The notes: generated by a model from the letters alone, not told the origin. A DNA stretch of 64,000 nucleotides from Dorea_D hominis (GCF_014287705.1 NZ_JACOOY010000007.1:113464-177463), one strand, 5' to 3'; counted from the stretch's first letter, positions 54,540 through 62,840 are shown. Made by a program: numbers and translations.

Positions 54540-56159
54540 TTATTTTGCAGCCTTATCATCCTGATATTTTAAAGCTGCTTCTACGAAGCCACGGAATAAC
54601 GGATGCGGTCTGTTCGGTCTGGACTTTAATTCCGGATGCGCCTGTGTTGCGACAAACCAAGGATGTTCCGGAATCTCGATCATCTCGACAATACGTCCGT
54701 CCGGTGAGAGACCGGATAATTTCATGCCGTTGGCTGTCAGAGCATCACGATAGTCATTGTTGACTTCATAACGATGACGATGACGTTCATGAATCTCTTC
54801 TGTGCCATATAATTTGTATGCTGTAGAAGTCTTATCAAGAACACATGGATAAGATCCAAGTCTTAAAGTACCACCGATGTCCTCAATGCCAAGCTGTTCC
54901 GGCATGATATGGATAACTGGATGTGTTGTATCCGGATCAAGTTCTGCACTGTGTGCATCACGGTAACCGATGACATTTCTTGCAAATTCAACGATTGCAA
55001 GCTGCATGCCCAGGCACAGACCGAGGAACGGAATCTTATTGGTACGTGCGTATTTGATAGCTTGCAGTTTTCCGTCAATACCACGCTGTCCGAATCCGCC
55101 CGGAACCAAGATACCGCTGACATCTTTCAACTGCTCATCTACATTTTCAGCAGTAACCGTCTCGGAATCGATCCATTTGATATTTACAGTAGCACGGCTG
55201 AAGATACCACCATGTTTTAATGCTTCTACGACACTGATGTAAGCATCATGAAGCTGGATATATTTACCGACAATAGCAACAGTTACTTCTGTATTTGGTG
55301 TCTTCAGATAGTCAACCATCTCTGTCCAGTCTTTGAGATCCGGTGTCGGGCAGTCCAGATGAAGTGACTCACATACTACTTCTGCAAGATGTTCTTTCTC
55401 CATTGCAAGCGGTGCTTCATAAAGATATTCCACATCCAGATTCTGGAGTACATGGTTAGATGGTACATTACAGAAAAGTGCGATCTTGTCTTTGATGCCG
55501 TCATCCAGAGGATGCTCAGAACGACATACGAGGATATCCGGCTGGATTCCCATTCCCTGTAAATCTTTGACACTTGCCTGTGTTGGCTTTGTTTTCATCT
55601 CCTGTGAAGCGCGAAGGTAAGGAATTAAAGTTACATGGATCAGAACAACGTTCTCGCGTCCTTTCTCGTGCTGGAACTGACGAATCGCCTCAAGGAAAGG
55701 CTGGCTTTCGATATCTCCGACGGTTCCGCCTACTTCAATAATGGCAATTTCTGTATTTTCAGCAGATGGATTGCGATAGAAACGGGACTTGATCTCGTTT
55801 GTGATGTGCGGGATAACCTGTACAGTTCCTCCGCCGAAATCTCCACGACGTTCTTTCTGCAATACGGACCAATAGATCTTACCGGTTGTGACGTTGGAAT
55901 TCTTTGTCAGACTTTCGTCGATAAAACGCTCGTAGTGACCAAGGTCAAGGTCTGTCTCAGCACCATCGTCTGTGACGAAAACTTCTCCGTGCTGTACCGG
56001 ATTCATAGTACCCGGATCAATATTGATATAAGGATCGAATTTCTGCATAGTCACTGTGTAGCCGCGTGCTTTCAGAAGTCTTCCGAGTGATGCGGCTGTA
56101 ATTCCTTTTCCAAGTCCTGATACTACGCCACCTGTTACAAATACATATTTTACTGCCAT
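54540..56159 (-). CDS. pyrG: CTP synthase
   Basis: 539 residues, full length. Aminates UTP to CTP with glutamine. Synthetase domain: KYVFVTGGVVSGLGKG, YINIDPGTMNP; glutaminase domain: LVPGGFGQRG, catalytic Cys in FLGLCLGMQ, and the His/Glu region HPELKSRPNRPHPLF. AAGGAGG lies 6 bases before ATG 56159. I saw no GGGC-type initially transcribed region that would indicate pyrG reiterative attenuation. Probably transcribed with the DUF1846 gene upstream (55-base gap). Confidence 0.97.
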   Translation of the reverse strand: MAVKYVFVTGGVVSGLGKGITAASLGRLLKARGYTVTMQKFDPYINIDPGTMNPVQHGEVFVTDDGAETDLDLGHYERFIDESLTKNSNVTTGKIYWSVLQKERRGDFGGGTVQVIPHITNEIKSRFYRNPSAENTEIAIIEVGGTVGDIESQPFLEAIRQFQHEKGRENVVLIHVTLIPYLRASQEMKTKPTQASVKDLQGMGIQPDILVCRSEHPLDDGIKDKIALFCNVPSNHVLQNLDVEYLYEAPLAMEKEHLAEVVCESLHLDCPTPDLKDWTEMVDYLKTPNTEVTVAIVGKYIQLHDAYISVVEALKHGGIFSRATVNIKWIDSETVTAENVDEQLKDVSGILVPGGFGQRGIDGKLQAIKYARTNKIPFLGLCLGMQLAIVEFARNVIGYRDAHSAELDPDTTHPVIHIMPEQLGIEDIGGTLRLGSYPCVLDKTSTAYKLYGTEEIHERHRHRYEVNNDYRDALTANGMKLSGLSPDGRIVEMIEIPEHPWFVATQAHPELKSRPNRPHPLFRGFVEAALKYQDDKAAK

Positions 56160-56214
56160 AATTTCCTCCTTCACGTTCAAATAAATAAGTATGCTCCAAA
56201 AAAATACTTAAAAA

Positions 56215-57708
56215 TTATACACCCTTTTTCGGAAAAAATACAGAATTATTTTCATATTTTGCTTCAAAAGTTGCTTGAACCGAAAGTTTCATAAACTGCT
56301 TGCGGTCAACATCACCTACCATTACGGAAGTATGAGCCTGGCAGCCCTTCAGATTCGGAAGCTGTTCCAGTGCTTTCTGTGCATTCGGATCGGAAGCTGC
56401 ACTGACAGACAGCGCAATAAGCACTTCGTCTGTGTGAAGACGTGGGTTCTTGCTTCCAAGATACTGAGTCTTTAAAGTCTGGATCGGTTCAATTGCTGCC
56501 GGAGAAATAACCGGACGATCATGTGGAATGCCGGCAAGCTCTTTTAAAGCATTTAAAAGAAGAGCAGCGCATGCGCCGAGCAGATCGGAAGTCTTGCCTG
56601 TGACCATACGACCATCATGCAGTTCCATTGCAGCAGCCGGAGCACCTGTTTCTTCGGCACGTTTCATTGCAGCGTCAACAACCGGACGGTCATGAACGGT
56701 GATGCCTGCCTGGTTCATCAGCATCTCGATCTTGTATACTTCTTCATCCGAACATGCACCGGCAAGTGCACGTCTTCTGGAATCATAGTAACGGCGGATG
56801 ATCTCCTGATTGGAAGCTTCTTTGCATGCCTCATCATCACAGATACAGTTACCTGCCATGTTGACGCCCATATCTGTCGGTGATTTGTATGGACTCTTTC
56901 CATAGATTCGTTCAAACATCGCATTCAGGACAGGGAAGATCTCCACGTCACGGTTGTAGTTGACGGTTGTCTTTCCATATGCTTCCAGATGGAACGGATC
57001 AATCATATTGATGTCGTTGAGATCGGCTGTTGCCGCCTCGTAAGCGAGGTTGACCGGATGCTTGAGCGGGATATTCCAGATTGGAAATGTTTCAAATTTG
57101 GCATAACCGGCACAGATCCCGCGTTTGTGTTCATGGTAGAGCTGTGACAGGCAGACAGCCATCTTGCCGCTTCCAGGTCCCGGCGCTGTTACGACGATCA
57201 GCGGGCGGGAAGTTTCGATATAATCATTTTTGCCATAGCCTTCGTCACTTACAATGTGTGGAATGTTGGAAGGATAGCCTTCGATCGGATAGTGGTTGTA
57301 AACTTTGATGCCGAGTTTTTCCAGTTTGTTCTTAAATAAAGCAGCACTCTGCTGTCCACTGTATTTGGTAATTACGACACTGCCGACATACAGTCCGTGG
57401 TCTTTGAAAATAGACATGAGGCGCATAACATCTACATCATAAGTAATGCCAAGGTCTCCGCGGACTTTGTTTTTCTCAATGTCTTCGGCACTGATGACAA
57501 TGACGATCTCTGCCTGATCGCTTAGCTGCATCAGCATACGCATCTTGGAGTCCGGCCGGAATCCCGGAAGTACACGGGATGCGTGAAAGTCATCAAATAA
57601 TTTGCCGCCAAATTCCAGGTAAAGTTTGTTGTCGAACTGGGCGATACGTTCCCGGATATGAGCGGACTGCATCTGTAAGTATTTTTCGTTGTCAAATCCT
57701 ATGTTCAT
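56215..57708 (-). CDS. DUF1846-family protein
   Basis: 497 residues. Family match across the whole length: GFDNEKYLQMQSAHIRERI at the start, GPGSGKMAVCLSQLYHEH (a P-loop-like turn) around residue 175, FETFPIWNIPLKHPVNLAYEAATADL, and MVGDVDRKQFMKL at the end. Known structures show an ATP-dependent-synthetase-like fold, but the function is unproven. It is upstream of pyrG with its own promoter. The phage-like element is inserted just upstream of this promoter. Confidence 0.92.
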   Translation of the reverse strand: MNIGFDNEKYLQMQSAHIRERIAQFDNKLYLEFGGKLFDDFHASRVLPGFRPDSKMRMLMQLSDQAEIVIVISAEDIEKNKVRGDLGITYDVDVMRLMSIFKDHGLYVGSVVITKYSGQQSAALFKNKLEKLGIKVYNHYPIEGYPSNIPHIVSDEGYGKNDYIETSRPLIVVTAPGPGSGKMAVCLSQLYHEHKRGICAGYAKFETFPIWNIPLKHPVNLAYEAATADLNDINMIDPFHLEAYGKTTVNYNRDVEIFPVLNAMFERIYGKSPYKSPTDMGVNMAGNCICDDEACKEASNQEIIRRYYDSRRRALAGACSDEEVYKIEMLMNQAGITVHDRPVVDAAMKRAEETGAPAAAMELHDGRMVTGKTSDLLGACAALLLNALKELAGIPHDRPVISPAAIEPIQTLKTQYLGSKNPRLHTDEVLIALSVSAASDPNAQKALEQLPNLKGCQAHTSVMVGDVDRKQFMKLSVQATFEAKYENNSVFFPKKGV

Positions 57709-57786
57709 TATTCAATCCTCTTAATAACGTTATATTAAAAATATTTCATAAAAGTGTAAATTTCTGTATGAACTATTTTCTATCCA

Positions 57787-57816
57787 AGTATACTACAGGA
57801 TATGGGAAGTTTACAA
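57787..57816 (-). promoter_or_regulatory. Promoter of DUF1846-pyrG
   Basis: Minus strand: TTGTAA (57816-57811), 18-base spacer, TATACT (57792-57787). About 78 bases upstream of the start codon. Confidence 0.65.
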
Positions 57817-57842
57817 TCTTTTCATAAATCTTTTATTGAATG

Positions 57843-57886
57843 AAAAAGAGCGCAACCCATGCAGTTATGGGAAACGCTCTTTTTTG
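57843..57886. terminator. Bidirectional terminator at the element's left end
   Basis: AAAAAGAGCG (57843-57852) pairs with CGCTCTTTTT (57875-57884); an inner CCCA/TGGG stem closes the loop. It would stop the leftward integrase transcript before the DUF1846 promoter. The left attachment site is expected between here and the integrase stop (57885-57902), where TGATAC occurs twice; the right site is beyond the window. Confidence 0.75.
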
Positions 57887-57902
57887 TGATACTTGTTTGA
57901 TA

Positions 57903-58952
57903 CTAAAATTTTATTTTTTCCAGTTTTTCTATAATTTCCTTTTGGTGCGACTTGAATAGATGTGAATATGTATCCATGGTTTCTGTCACGTTTTCATGCC
58001 CTAAGCGTTCCGCAATCATTAAAGGGTTCGCGCCTAGGTTGATTAGCAGAGAAGCGTGCGAATGTCTCAGGTCGTGTATTCTAATGGGCTTAAGGTTGTG
58101 CGCTTGACATATTCTAGTCATTGCTTGACCGAGCCAAACACGGGAATAAGGAAACAAGCGTTGCTCCAGATCTATAGCATAGAACTTTCTTGTATACGCT
58201 CTAATTTCTTCCAGTAGGAACTCCGGCACATCTACGGTTCGTTTGCTTCGTTCCGTCTTTGGTGGCTGCATGGAATACACGCCATCAACATATACAAGCG
58301 TTTTATTTATTGAGATAGTTTTAGCTTTAAAATCTATATCGTGCAATGTAAGTGCTAATAGTTCACCTTTCCGCATCCCGGTATAAAACAGGATCTCGAA
58401 AGCCGTGAACAGCTCCGGAACGTCTTTGATCTGATCAGAAAAGGCTTCGTATTCTTCCGGTGTCCAAAAGTCTACCCGTTTGCGCTCAGGCTTGCATATT
58501 TGCGCTATAGCCGGGCTTTTACTTAGTCCTAGGTAATCAACAGCATATTTGAATATCATGCGCAAATAAGCGTATATTTGGCGCGTGTGCGATGCCGAGA
58601 AACCTTTATCTAATAATTGACTTTGCCATTCCGAAACATCTGCCGGAGTGATTTCTGACACGATACGATCAGAGAAGAACGGCAGTATATGCAGCTCTAT
58701 AGCGTTCCTTTGGCTGGCAAGCGTTGAAGCTCTTACCCTGTTTTCTTTAAATCTTATATACTTCTCATACATTGCTTTAAAAGTAATATCCGGGCTTGTT
58801 GCGTATTGCTCTAGGAAATTCCGTTCCCACTCTTTAGCCTCTCGCTGAAGCTTAAACCCTCGTTTAAGCTTCTGGCGCTTCTTTCCTGTCCAATCCGTGT
58901 AATAGAATTTGCAATAGTACGTGTTTGTCTTTGCGTCCTTATAGCTTGGCAT
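57903..58952 (-). CDS. int: Tyrosine recombinase (phage-type integrase)
   Basis: 349 residues. N-terminal AP2-like arm-binding domain (NTYYCKFYYTDWTGKKRQKLKRGF), SAM-like core-binding domain, then the catalytic domain with Arg in GMRKGELLAL, His/Arg in IHDLRHSHAS, His in RLGHENV, and the nucleophile Tyr in TMDTYSHL. AAGGAGA upstream of ATG 58952. It is at the left boundary of the element and reads outward into host DNA, as in many Firmicutes prophages and satellites. No tRNA gene is at the junction. Confidence 0.95.
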   Translation of the reverse strand: MPSYKDAKTNTYYCKFYYTDWTGKKRQKLKRGFKLQREAKEWERNFLEQYATSPDITFKAMYEKYIRFKENRVRASTLASQRNAIELHILPFFSDRIVSEITPADVSEWQSQLLDKGFSASHTRQIYAYLRMIFKYAVDYLGLSKSPAIAQICKPERKRVDFWTPEEYEAFSDQIKDVPELFTAFEILFYTGMRKGELLALTLHDIDFKAKTISINKTLVYVDGVYSMQPPKTERSKRTVDVPEFLLEEIRAYTRKFYAIDLEQRLFPYSRVWLGQAMTRICQAHNLKPIRIHDLRHSHASLLINLGANPLMIAERLGHENVTETMDTYSHLFKSHQKEIIEKLEKIKF

Positions 58953-58983
58953 TTTTTCTATATTCTCCTTTTTCTCTTAAACC

Positions 58984-59011
58984 GGGCGAGGGCGTGAGAG
59001 GTAAAGAGAAT
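58984..59011 (+). repeat. Copy 1 of a 28-base direct repeat
   Basis: GGGCGAGGGCGTGAGAGGT followed by NNAGAGAAT. It agrees with copy 2 (59937-59964) at 26 of 28 bases, in the same orientation. A GTCGTG/CGCGAC hairpin follows at about 59025-59039. It lies upstream of the integrase on its opposite strand. Candidate recombination-accessory or regulator-binding site. Confidence 0.75.
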
Positions 59012-59048
59012 ATAAATTAAAAGGTCGTGTTTCGCGACGTTATTCTCA

Positions 59049-59080
59049 AATCTGGGAAGAATGTTAGTTATTCCCGGATT
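59049..59080. terminator. Hairpin between repressor end and integrase
   Basis: AATCTGGGAA (59049-59058) pairs with TTCCCGGATT (59071-59080) over 10 bp with one wobble. The T tract is weak on both strands, so it may be a terminator of the leftward repressor transcript or a pausing structure. Confidence 0.5.
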
Positions 59081-59088
59081 GATCAGGG

Positions 59089-59595
59089 TTATTCCGTTAA
59101 ATTACCGTCGTTATTTAGCTTTTGTATAACTTCTTCTGATTTCTCAATCTTGGCCTGGTACTCTGGTATCTTAGTTAAGAGTTCTACTTGCTCAATAGCT
59201 TTATTTTGACCCTCTTTGTTTAGATTCCAAAAATAGTATAATAAATCTTCTTCGGGATCGTTTGAAAATATACCGGCGGATTCGTTTTCCAGTAAGAGCT
59301 CTTTAAGTGCTGCAAGTGAAGCGCTAAAGTCTTGAGCAATGAATTTTTTTTCATTTTGTAATTCTTCCCATTGCTTCGTAGTTTCCTTACCCCATATTAA
59401 CTCGGCAGGAGTGCATTTTAAAATATCAGCTATTCTGCCAATCATATCTATAGAAACTTCACGCTTTCCACTTTCCCATAATGCAATTGCGGTTTGGGAT
59501 ACACTTAATTTACGCGCTAAATCCGTTTGCGTGATGTGTAATTGCGCGCGAGCGTTTTTTATTCGAGTACCTATTTCTAAATTTGGATTATTCAT
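59089..59595 (-). CDS. CI-like HTH repressor of the element
   Basis: 168 residues. N-terminal XRE-type helix-turn-helix (EIGTRIKNARAQLHITQTDLARKLSVSQTAIALWESGKREVSIDMIGRIADIL), then a charged helical C-terminal half. No LexA-like self-cleavage Ser/Lys pair or ImmA partner gene is evident, so induction may use another signal, as in satellites. AGGAGG precedes ATG 59595. It is divergent from the Cro-like gene, with shared operators between. Confidence 0.88.
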   Translation of the reverse strand: MNNPNLEIGTRIKNARAQLHITQTDLARKLSVSQTAIALWESGKREVSIDMIGRIADILKCTPAELIWGKETTKQWEELQNEKKFIAQDFSASLAALKELLLENESAGIFSNDPEEDLLYYFWNLNKEGQNKAIEQVELLTKIPEYQAKIEKSEEVIQKLNNDGNLTE

Positions 59596-59615
59596 ACAGA
59601 ACCTCCTACAAAATA

Positions 59616-59697
59616 ATAATAACAAAATGTAATAATTTTAGCAATAGTCCTTGACAATATTACAAAATGAAATTATAGTAATATTGCAAAATGAAAT
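59616..59697. promoter_or_regulatory. Divergent promoters and operators of the element's switch
   Basis: Leftward: TTGCTA (59644-59639), 17 bases, TATTAT (59621-59616). Rightward: TTGACA (59651-59656), 17 bases, TATAGT (59674-59679). Three direct copies of a NNCAAAATGNAAT element sit at 59621-59633, 59659-59673 and 59683-59697. These are good candidates for CI/Cro-like binding sites that choose between the two promoters. Confidence 0.75.
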
Positions 59698-59728
59698 ATT
59701 TCTAATTGAAATAAAGTGAGGTGATAGC

Positions 59729-59929
59729 ATGAGTTTAACAATTGACGACCGCAAGTTTTCGATAGCACTTGCAAACAGTGGTTTAACAATTGGAGAAGCT
59801 GCAGAACGTGCCGGAATGTCTCGACAGAGATTCTACATGGTTCTAAACAGCAAAAGAGCAACGGCACAGGCAATCGGCAAGGTTGCACGCGGTCTGGGCG
59901 TAGACGTAACAGAAATTATTGAAAACTAA
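59729..59929 (+). CDS. Cro-like HTH protein
   Basis: 66 residues, almost entirely one helix-turn-helix: FSIALANSGLTIGEAAERAGMSRQRFYMVLNSKRATAQAIGKVARGLGVDVTEII. First gene of the rightward early transcript. AAAGTGAGGTGA precedes the ATG. Likely antagonist of the divergent repressor. Confidence 0.83.
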   Translation: MSLTIDDRKFSIALANSGLTIGEAAERAGMSRQRFYMVLNSKRATAQAIGKVARGLGVDVTEIIEN

Positions 59930-59936
59930 TCAGCCA

Positions 59937-59964
59937 GGGCGAGGGCGTGAGAGGTGCAGAGAAT
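59937..59964 (+). repeat. Copy 2 of the 28-base direct repeat
   Basis: Same sequence as at 58984, 26 of 28 bases. It begins 7 bases after the Cro-like stop and is followed at once by a TGTGCGA/TCGCACA hairpin (59964-59979) and the next gene's AAGGAG site. The repressor and Cro-like genes lie between the two copies. Confidence 0.75.
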
Positions 59965-59993
59965 GTGCGATGTCGCACAAGAAAGGAGAAAGC

Positions 59994-60182
59994 ATGACGA
60001 AAATATTTTATTCTGCTCAGGATGTAGCCGATCTAATCGGCGTGAGCGTCTCTAAGGCGTATCAGATCATTGCGCAAATGAATAGCGAATTGAAAGAAAA
60101 AGGCTATTTAGTACAGCGTGGAAGAGTACCAATCGCATACTTTAACGATCGTTTCTATGGAGGTGTCAGCCTTGGCGAATAG
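59994..60182 (+). CDS. Excisionase-like small HTH protein
   Basis: 62 residues: KIFYSAQDVADLIGVSVSKAYQIIAQMNSELKEKGYLVQRGRVPIAYFNDRFYG. This winged-helix, MerR/Xis-like arrangement is common in excisionases and replication-control proteins. AAGGAG is 5 bases before ATG 59994. The next gene starts within its last codons. Xis role is inferred from size, fold and position. Confidence 0.75.
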   Translation: MTKIFYSAQDVADLIGVSVSKAYQIIAQMNSELKEKGYLVQRGRVPIAYFNDRFYGGVSLGE

Positions 60183-61020
60183 AAGGATGTTTAGCAAGGA
60201 CGTGGTAGATACAGACAAATTTCTTGAAATGCCACCGAGCACACAAGCGTTATATTTTCATTTAGGTATGAGAGCGGACGATGATGGTTTTGTGTCTTCT
60301 CCAAAAAAAATCACGCAGTTTGTGAATTGTGGGAATGATGATTTAAAGTTATTGCTTGCAAAAGGCTATCTAATTCCGTTTGAAAGTGGCGTTGTTGTTA
60401 TATCTGATTGGAATGTCAACAACTGGATTAGGGCAGACAGGAAACACGCAACAAGGTTTGAACAAGAGAAAAGTTTATTAAGCATCAGCAATGATATATA
60501 TATATTAGACGCCAACCAAGTGCCAACCAAATGCCAACCAAGTGCCAACCAAATGCCAACCGAGTGCCATACCGAGGATAGTATAGGTAAGGATAGTATA
60601 GGTAAGGATAGAGATAGGGCAGAGTATCAGCAAATAGCTGATATGTATAACAACACTTGCGTGTCGTTCCCTCGGCTGTATAAACTCTCTGAGAGCAGAA
60701 AGAAGGCAATTAAAGCAAGATTGCAAACGTATTCGGTTGAAGACTTTCAAAGAATGTTTGAAATGGCAGAAGGCAGCAGCTTCTTAAAAGGAGCAAATAA
60801 CCGAAATTGGTCAGCTACATTTGACTGGATGGTTAAAGATGCGAATATGGCGAAGATATTAGACGGGAATTATCAAGACAGACAATCAGAGTCACAAATA
60901 CCGGAGAAAACGCCGGAAGAGATAGAAAGAGAGAAAAGGGAAGAGCAAGAGGCTCTTAATCGGATTGAAAGGGCATTGAAAGAGGAATATGTCTACGATC
61001 CAGAGCATCCGTTTCAGTAG
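60172..61020 (+). CDS. Phage-type replisome organizer (DnaD-like)
   Basis: About 282 residues. N-terminal winged-helix region (FSKDVVDTDKFLEMPPSTQALYFHLGMRADDDGFVSSPKKITQFV), an acidic/repeat-rich middle (coded by iterons), and a C-terminal helical DnaD/DnaB-like part (KLSESRKKAIKARLQTYSVEDFQRMFE..NWSATFDWMVKD). Loads helicase at the element's origin together with the DnaC-like protein. The TTG at 60172 has GGAGGT 7 bases upstream and overlaps the previous stop; it is the likely start. Confidence 0.85.
   Translation: MANRRMFSKDVVDTDKFLEMPPSTQALYFHLGMRADDDGFVSSPKKITQFVNCGNDDLKLLLAKGYLIPFESGVVVISDWNVNNWIRADRKHATRFEQEKSLLSISNDIYILDANQVPTKCQPSANQMPTECHTEDSIGKDSIGKDRDRAEYQQIADMYNNTCVSFPRLYKLSESRKKAIKARLQTYSVEDFQRMFEMAEGSSFLKGANNRNWSATFDWMVKDANMAKILDGNYQDRQSESQIPEKTPEEIEREKREEQEALNRIERALKEEYVYDPEHPFQ
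60491..60618 (+). other. Predicted replication origin inside the replisome organizer gene
   Basis: An AT-rich run (60491-60509, alternating AT) is followed by five 11-base tandem repeats of GCCAACCAART (60511-60565) plus a diverged sixth, then two perfect 15-base repeats GGATAGTATAGGTAA (60576-60590, 60591-60605) and a partial third. Iterons plus a DNA-unwinding-like tract inside an initiator gene is the classic phage origin layout. Confidence 0.8.
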
Positions 61021-61035
61021 AAAGAAGGTGAGAAG

Positions 61036-61842
61036 ATGAAAACAAAATTGATTAAAATTGGAGACAGACACAAAATTGCAACAGCAACATATGATGGAGC
61101 CGGAACTGTAACGGGCGTACATGGACTTGCACAGATTGGCAGGAATGAAGCATTGATTGATTACGATGTGGAGAATTATGAGAAAGATATAACTTTCCTG
61201 ATGCCTGGGAATGCCACTACAACAGCACAGGTTGACGATAGACGGTCTAGGAGTGGAATGCCTAAAGAATATATGAGTAAGACGGCAAACGACTTTAAAT
61301 GGAACTTCTACAATCAAGAAACAGGAGAAGCAAAGGCAATGATCAACAAATTTATTTGTAATTTTCCACAATTTCAAAAGTCGGGTTATGGCTTATACAT
61401 ATATTCAGACACCAAAGGAAGTGGAAAAACCTTGCTTTCATGCTGCATTGCAAATGAGATCCTGAAGAAAAGAGACATATCAGTAAAATTCATTTCGGTG
61501 TCAGAGTACATTGAGTTGACCAAAAGCGGTAATAGTGACAATGTCCGGGAAAGGATCAATAGCATATTGGATGCAGGATTGTTGATTTTTGATGAGATTG
61601 GGGCTATAGAAGAGAGCAGAGACTGGATATCGAATACAATCTTTCGGTTGGTTGATTACAGGTATACGCATATCTTACCGACCATTTACACAAGCAATAT
61701 TGAAATTGACAAGCTTAAATGTGACGAGAGGGCAAAGGATAGGATATTTGAGTTGAGCTATAAAATTCATATGCCGGAAGAGAGCATCAGGAGATTAAGG
61801 GCAGAGAAAAGACGTTCGAAATTTATAGAACAAATAATATAA
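61036..61842 (+). CDS. DnaC-like ATP-dependent helicase loader
   Basis: 268 residues. AAA+ ATPase: Walker A SDTKGSGKTLL, Walker B LLIFDEIGA, sensor-like YTSNIEI and the C-terminal RIFELSYKIHMPEESIRR. The N-terminal 80 residues differ from the usual DnaC and may bind the organizer. AGAAGGTGA site. Partner of the preceding organizer. Confidence 0.88.
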   Translation: MKTKLIKIGDRHKIATATYDGAGTVTGVHGLAQIGRNEALIDYDVENYEKDITFLMPGNATTTAQVDDRRSRSGMPKEYMSKTANDFKWNFYNQETGEAKAMINKFICNFPQFQKSGYGLYIYSDTKGSGKTLLSCCIANEILKKRDISVKFISVSEYIELTKSGNSDNVRERINSILDAGLLIFDEIGAIEESRDWISNTIFRLVDYRYTHILPTIYTSNIEIDKLKCDERAKDRIFELSYKIHMPEESIRRLRAEKRRSKFIEQII

Positions 61843-61881
61843 GTTTTTTATGTAATATCAGAAGAGAGGACAAGAGATATT

Positions 61882-62121
61882 ATGAGCATTAATATTCAGG
61901 AAAGAGTTTTAGATACATTGTTTGACATAGCAGTGGAAGAAAAAGGCGTGTGTGAGGATATGGACCGGACATATACCGAATGGTATCAGTTTTGTTATGA
62001 GAATGCACCAGCCGATCAGGTGGATAATTATTTGAATTTATCAACGGAAATGCAAAGAGAGGCGTTTCTGGCCGGTGCAAGAATGGCATTTGATCTTATA
62101 GGAGGGCGTAAGGATGATTAA
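61882..62121 (+). CDS. Small acidic phage-type protein, unknown
   Basis: 79 residues, acidic and helical (INIQERVLDTLFDIAVEEKGVCEDMDRTYTEWYQFC...). Similar proteins occur in early regions of Firmicutes prophages; no function known. GAGAGGA site. Overlaps the next gene by 8 bases. Confidence 0.65.
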   Translation: MSINIQERVLDTLFDIAVEEKGVCEDMDRTYTEWYQFCYENAPADQVDNYLNLSTEMQREAFLAGARMAFDLIGGRKDD

Positions 62122-62317
62122 TGTGTACAAATATACAGAGGAGACGTTTAACCATGTTCCGAAGGGGTATTGCGCGTACGGTAGTGAGATTGAACAAATC
62201 TACAAGGAAAATAGCGGCTTGCTTTATGATTGCATCGTTGATGCCTGGAAGTTAGGCTTTGAACAGGCTTATCGAGCAGCTAAAGCCGGAAAGCTGGACT
62301 TCCAACAGCAGCAGTAG
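62114..62317 (+). CDS. Small phage-type protein, unknown
   Basis: 67 residues, mixed charge (YKYTEETFNHVPKGYCAYGSEIEQIY..). Starts inside the previous gene, with GGAGGGCG upstream. Not recognised. Confidence 0.6.
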   Translation: MINVYKYTEETFNHVPKGYCAYGSEIEQIYKENSGLLYDCIVDAWKLGFEQAYRAAKAGKLDFQQQQ

Positions 62318-62459
62318 GACGGTCTTAAGAATACTATACATAACATACTTGAGCCGCGAGCCCCGGCGTTACAGGGGTATATAACCGCCCTTCCGGGAAC
62401 GGTGCTACCAACACCAGAACCGGACGGCGGGAACAAAAAAAGAAAGGAAGATAATAATC
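62318..62459 (+). other. GC-richer non-coding stretch with hairpin potential
   Basis: No convincing gene. Several paired segments: CCCC/GGGG around 62362-62377, ACCG/CGGT with inner CCC/GGG (about 62384-62403), and GGTG/CACC (about 62401-62415). Its composition is higher in GC than neighbouring genes, suggesting a structured RNA or packaging-related site; I cannot assign it. Confidence 0.4.
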
Positions 62460-62669
62460 ATGTGGTTTAGTCAATTATTTTTAAAAGTAGATAACGGAGT
62501 AAGTATTGAGTTATACAAGGAAGACAACAGCGGAAAAGGGCTGTTCCTGGGAGAGGTACGCAGGGCAAACAGAGTTCCGGACGCAATCTGGAATAGCAAA
62601 GTATATCGAATATTCCCGGTGGACGGTCGCACCATGTGCGCTTTTATTGAGGAGTGCGCCGATGATTAA
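62460..62669 (+). CDS. Small phage-type protein, unknown
   Basis: 69 residues (MWFSQLFLKVDNGVSIELYKEDNSGKGLFLGEV...). AAAGGAAG site. Overlaps the following gene by 8 bases at its stop. Not recognised. Confidence 0.6.
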   Translation: MWFSQLFLKVDNGVSIELYKEDNSGKGLFLGEVRRANRVPDAIWNSKVYRIFPVDGRTMCAFIEECADD

Positions 62670-62829
62670 GATCAGAATATCTTATGAACAGGATCAGGAG
62701 CTTGAAGCGGTCAAGGAGCTTCTTGCTCCGGTGGTGGAAAGGGTCAAGATTCAGCCGGCAAAAGGGAAATACAAGAGGGCTTATATTTGGGCGGGAACTA
62801 TTGGAAATTTGAATGAATTTGAAGAATAG
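62662..62829 (+). CDS. Small basic phage-type protein, unknown
   Basis: 55 residues from ATG 62662, preceded by GAGGAGTG: MIKIRISYEQDQELEAVKELL...KIQPAKGKYKRAYIWAG. Starts within the upstream stop. Could be nucleic-acid binding; unproven. Confidence 0.6.
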   Translation: MIKIRISYEQDQELEAVKELLAPVVERVKIQPAKGKYKRAYIWAGTIGNLNEFEE

Positions 62830-62840
62830 GGGGTGCATGC

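Noticed and set aside
57843..57902. tRNA gene as integration target
   Set aside because: The hairpin does not form a cloverleaf and lacks a T-loop GTTCGA; it is a terminator.
60511..60618. CRISPR-like array
   Set aside because: Repeats are 11 and 15 bases in direct contact with no spacers and no cas genes; they fit iterons.
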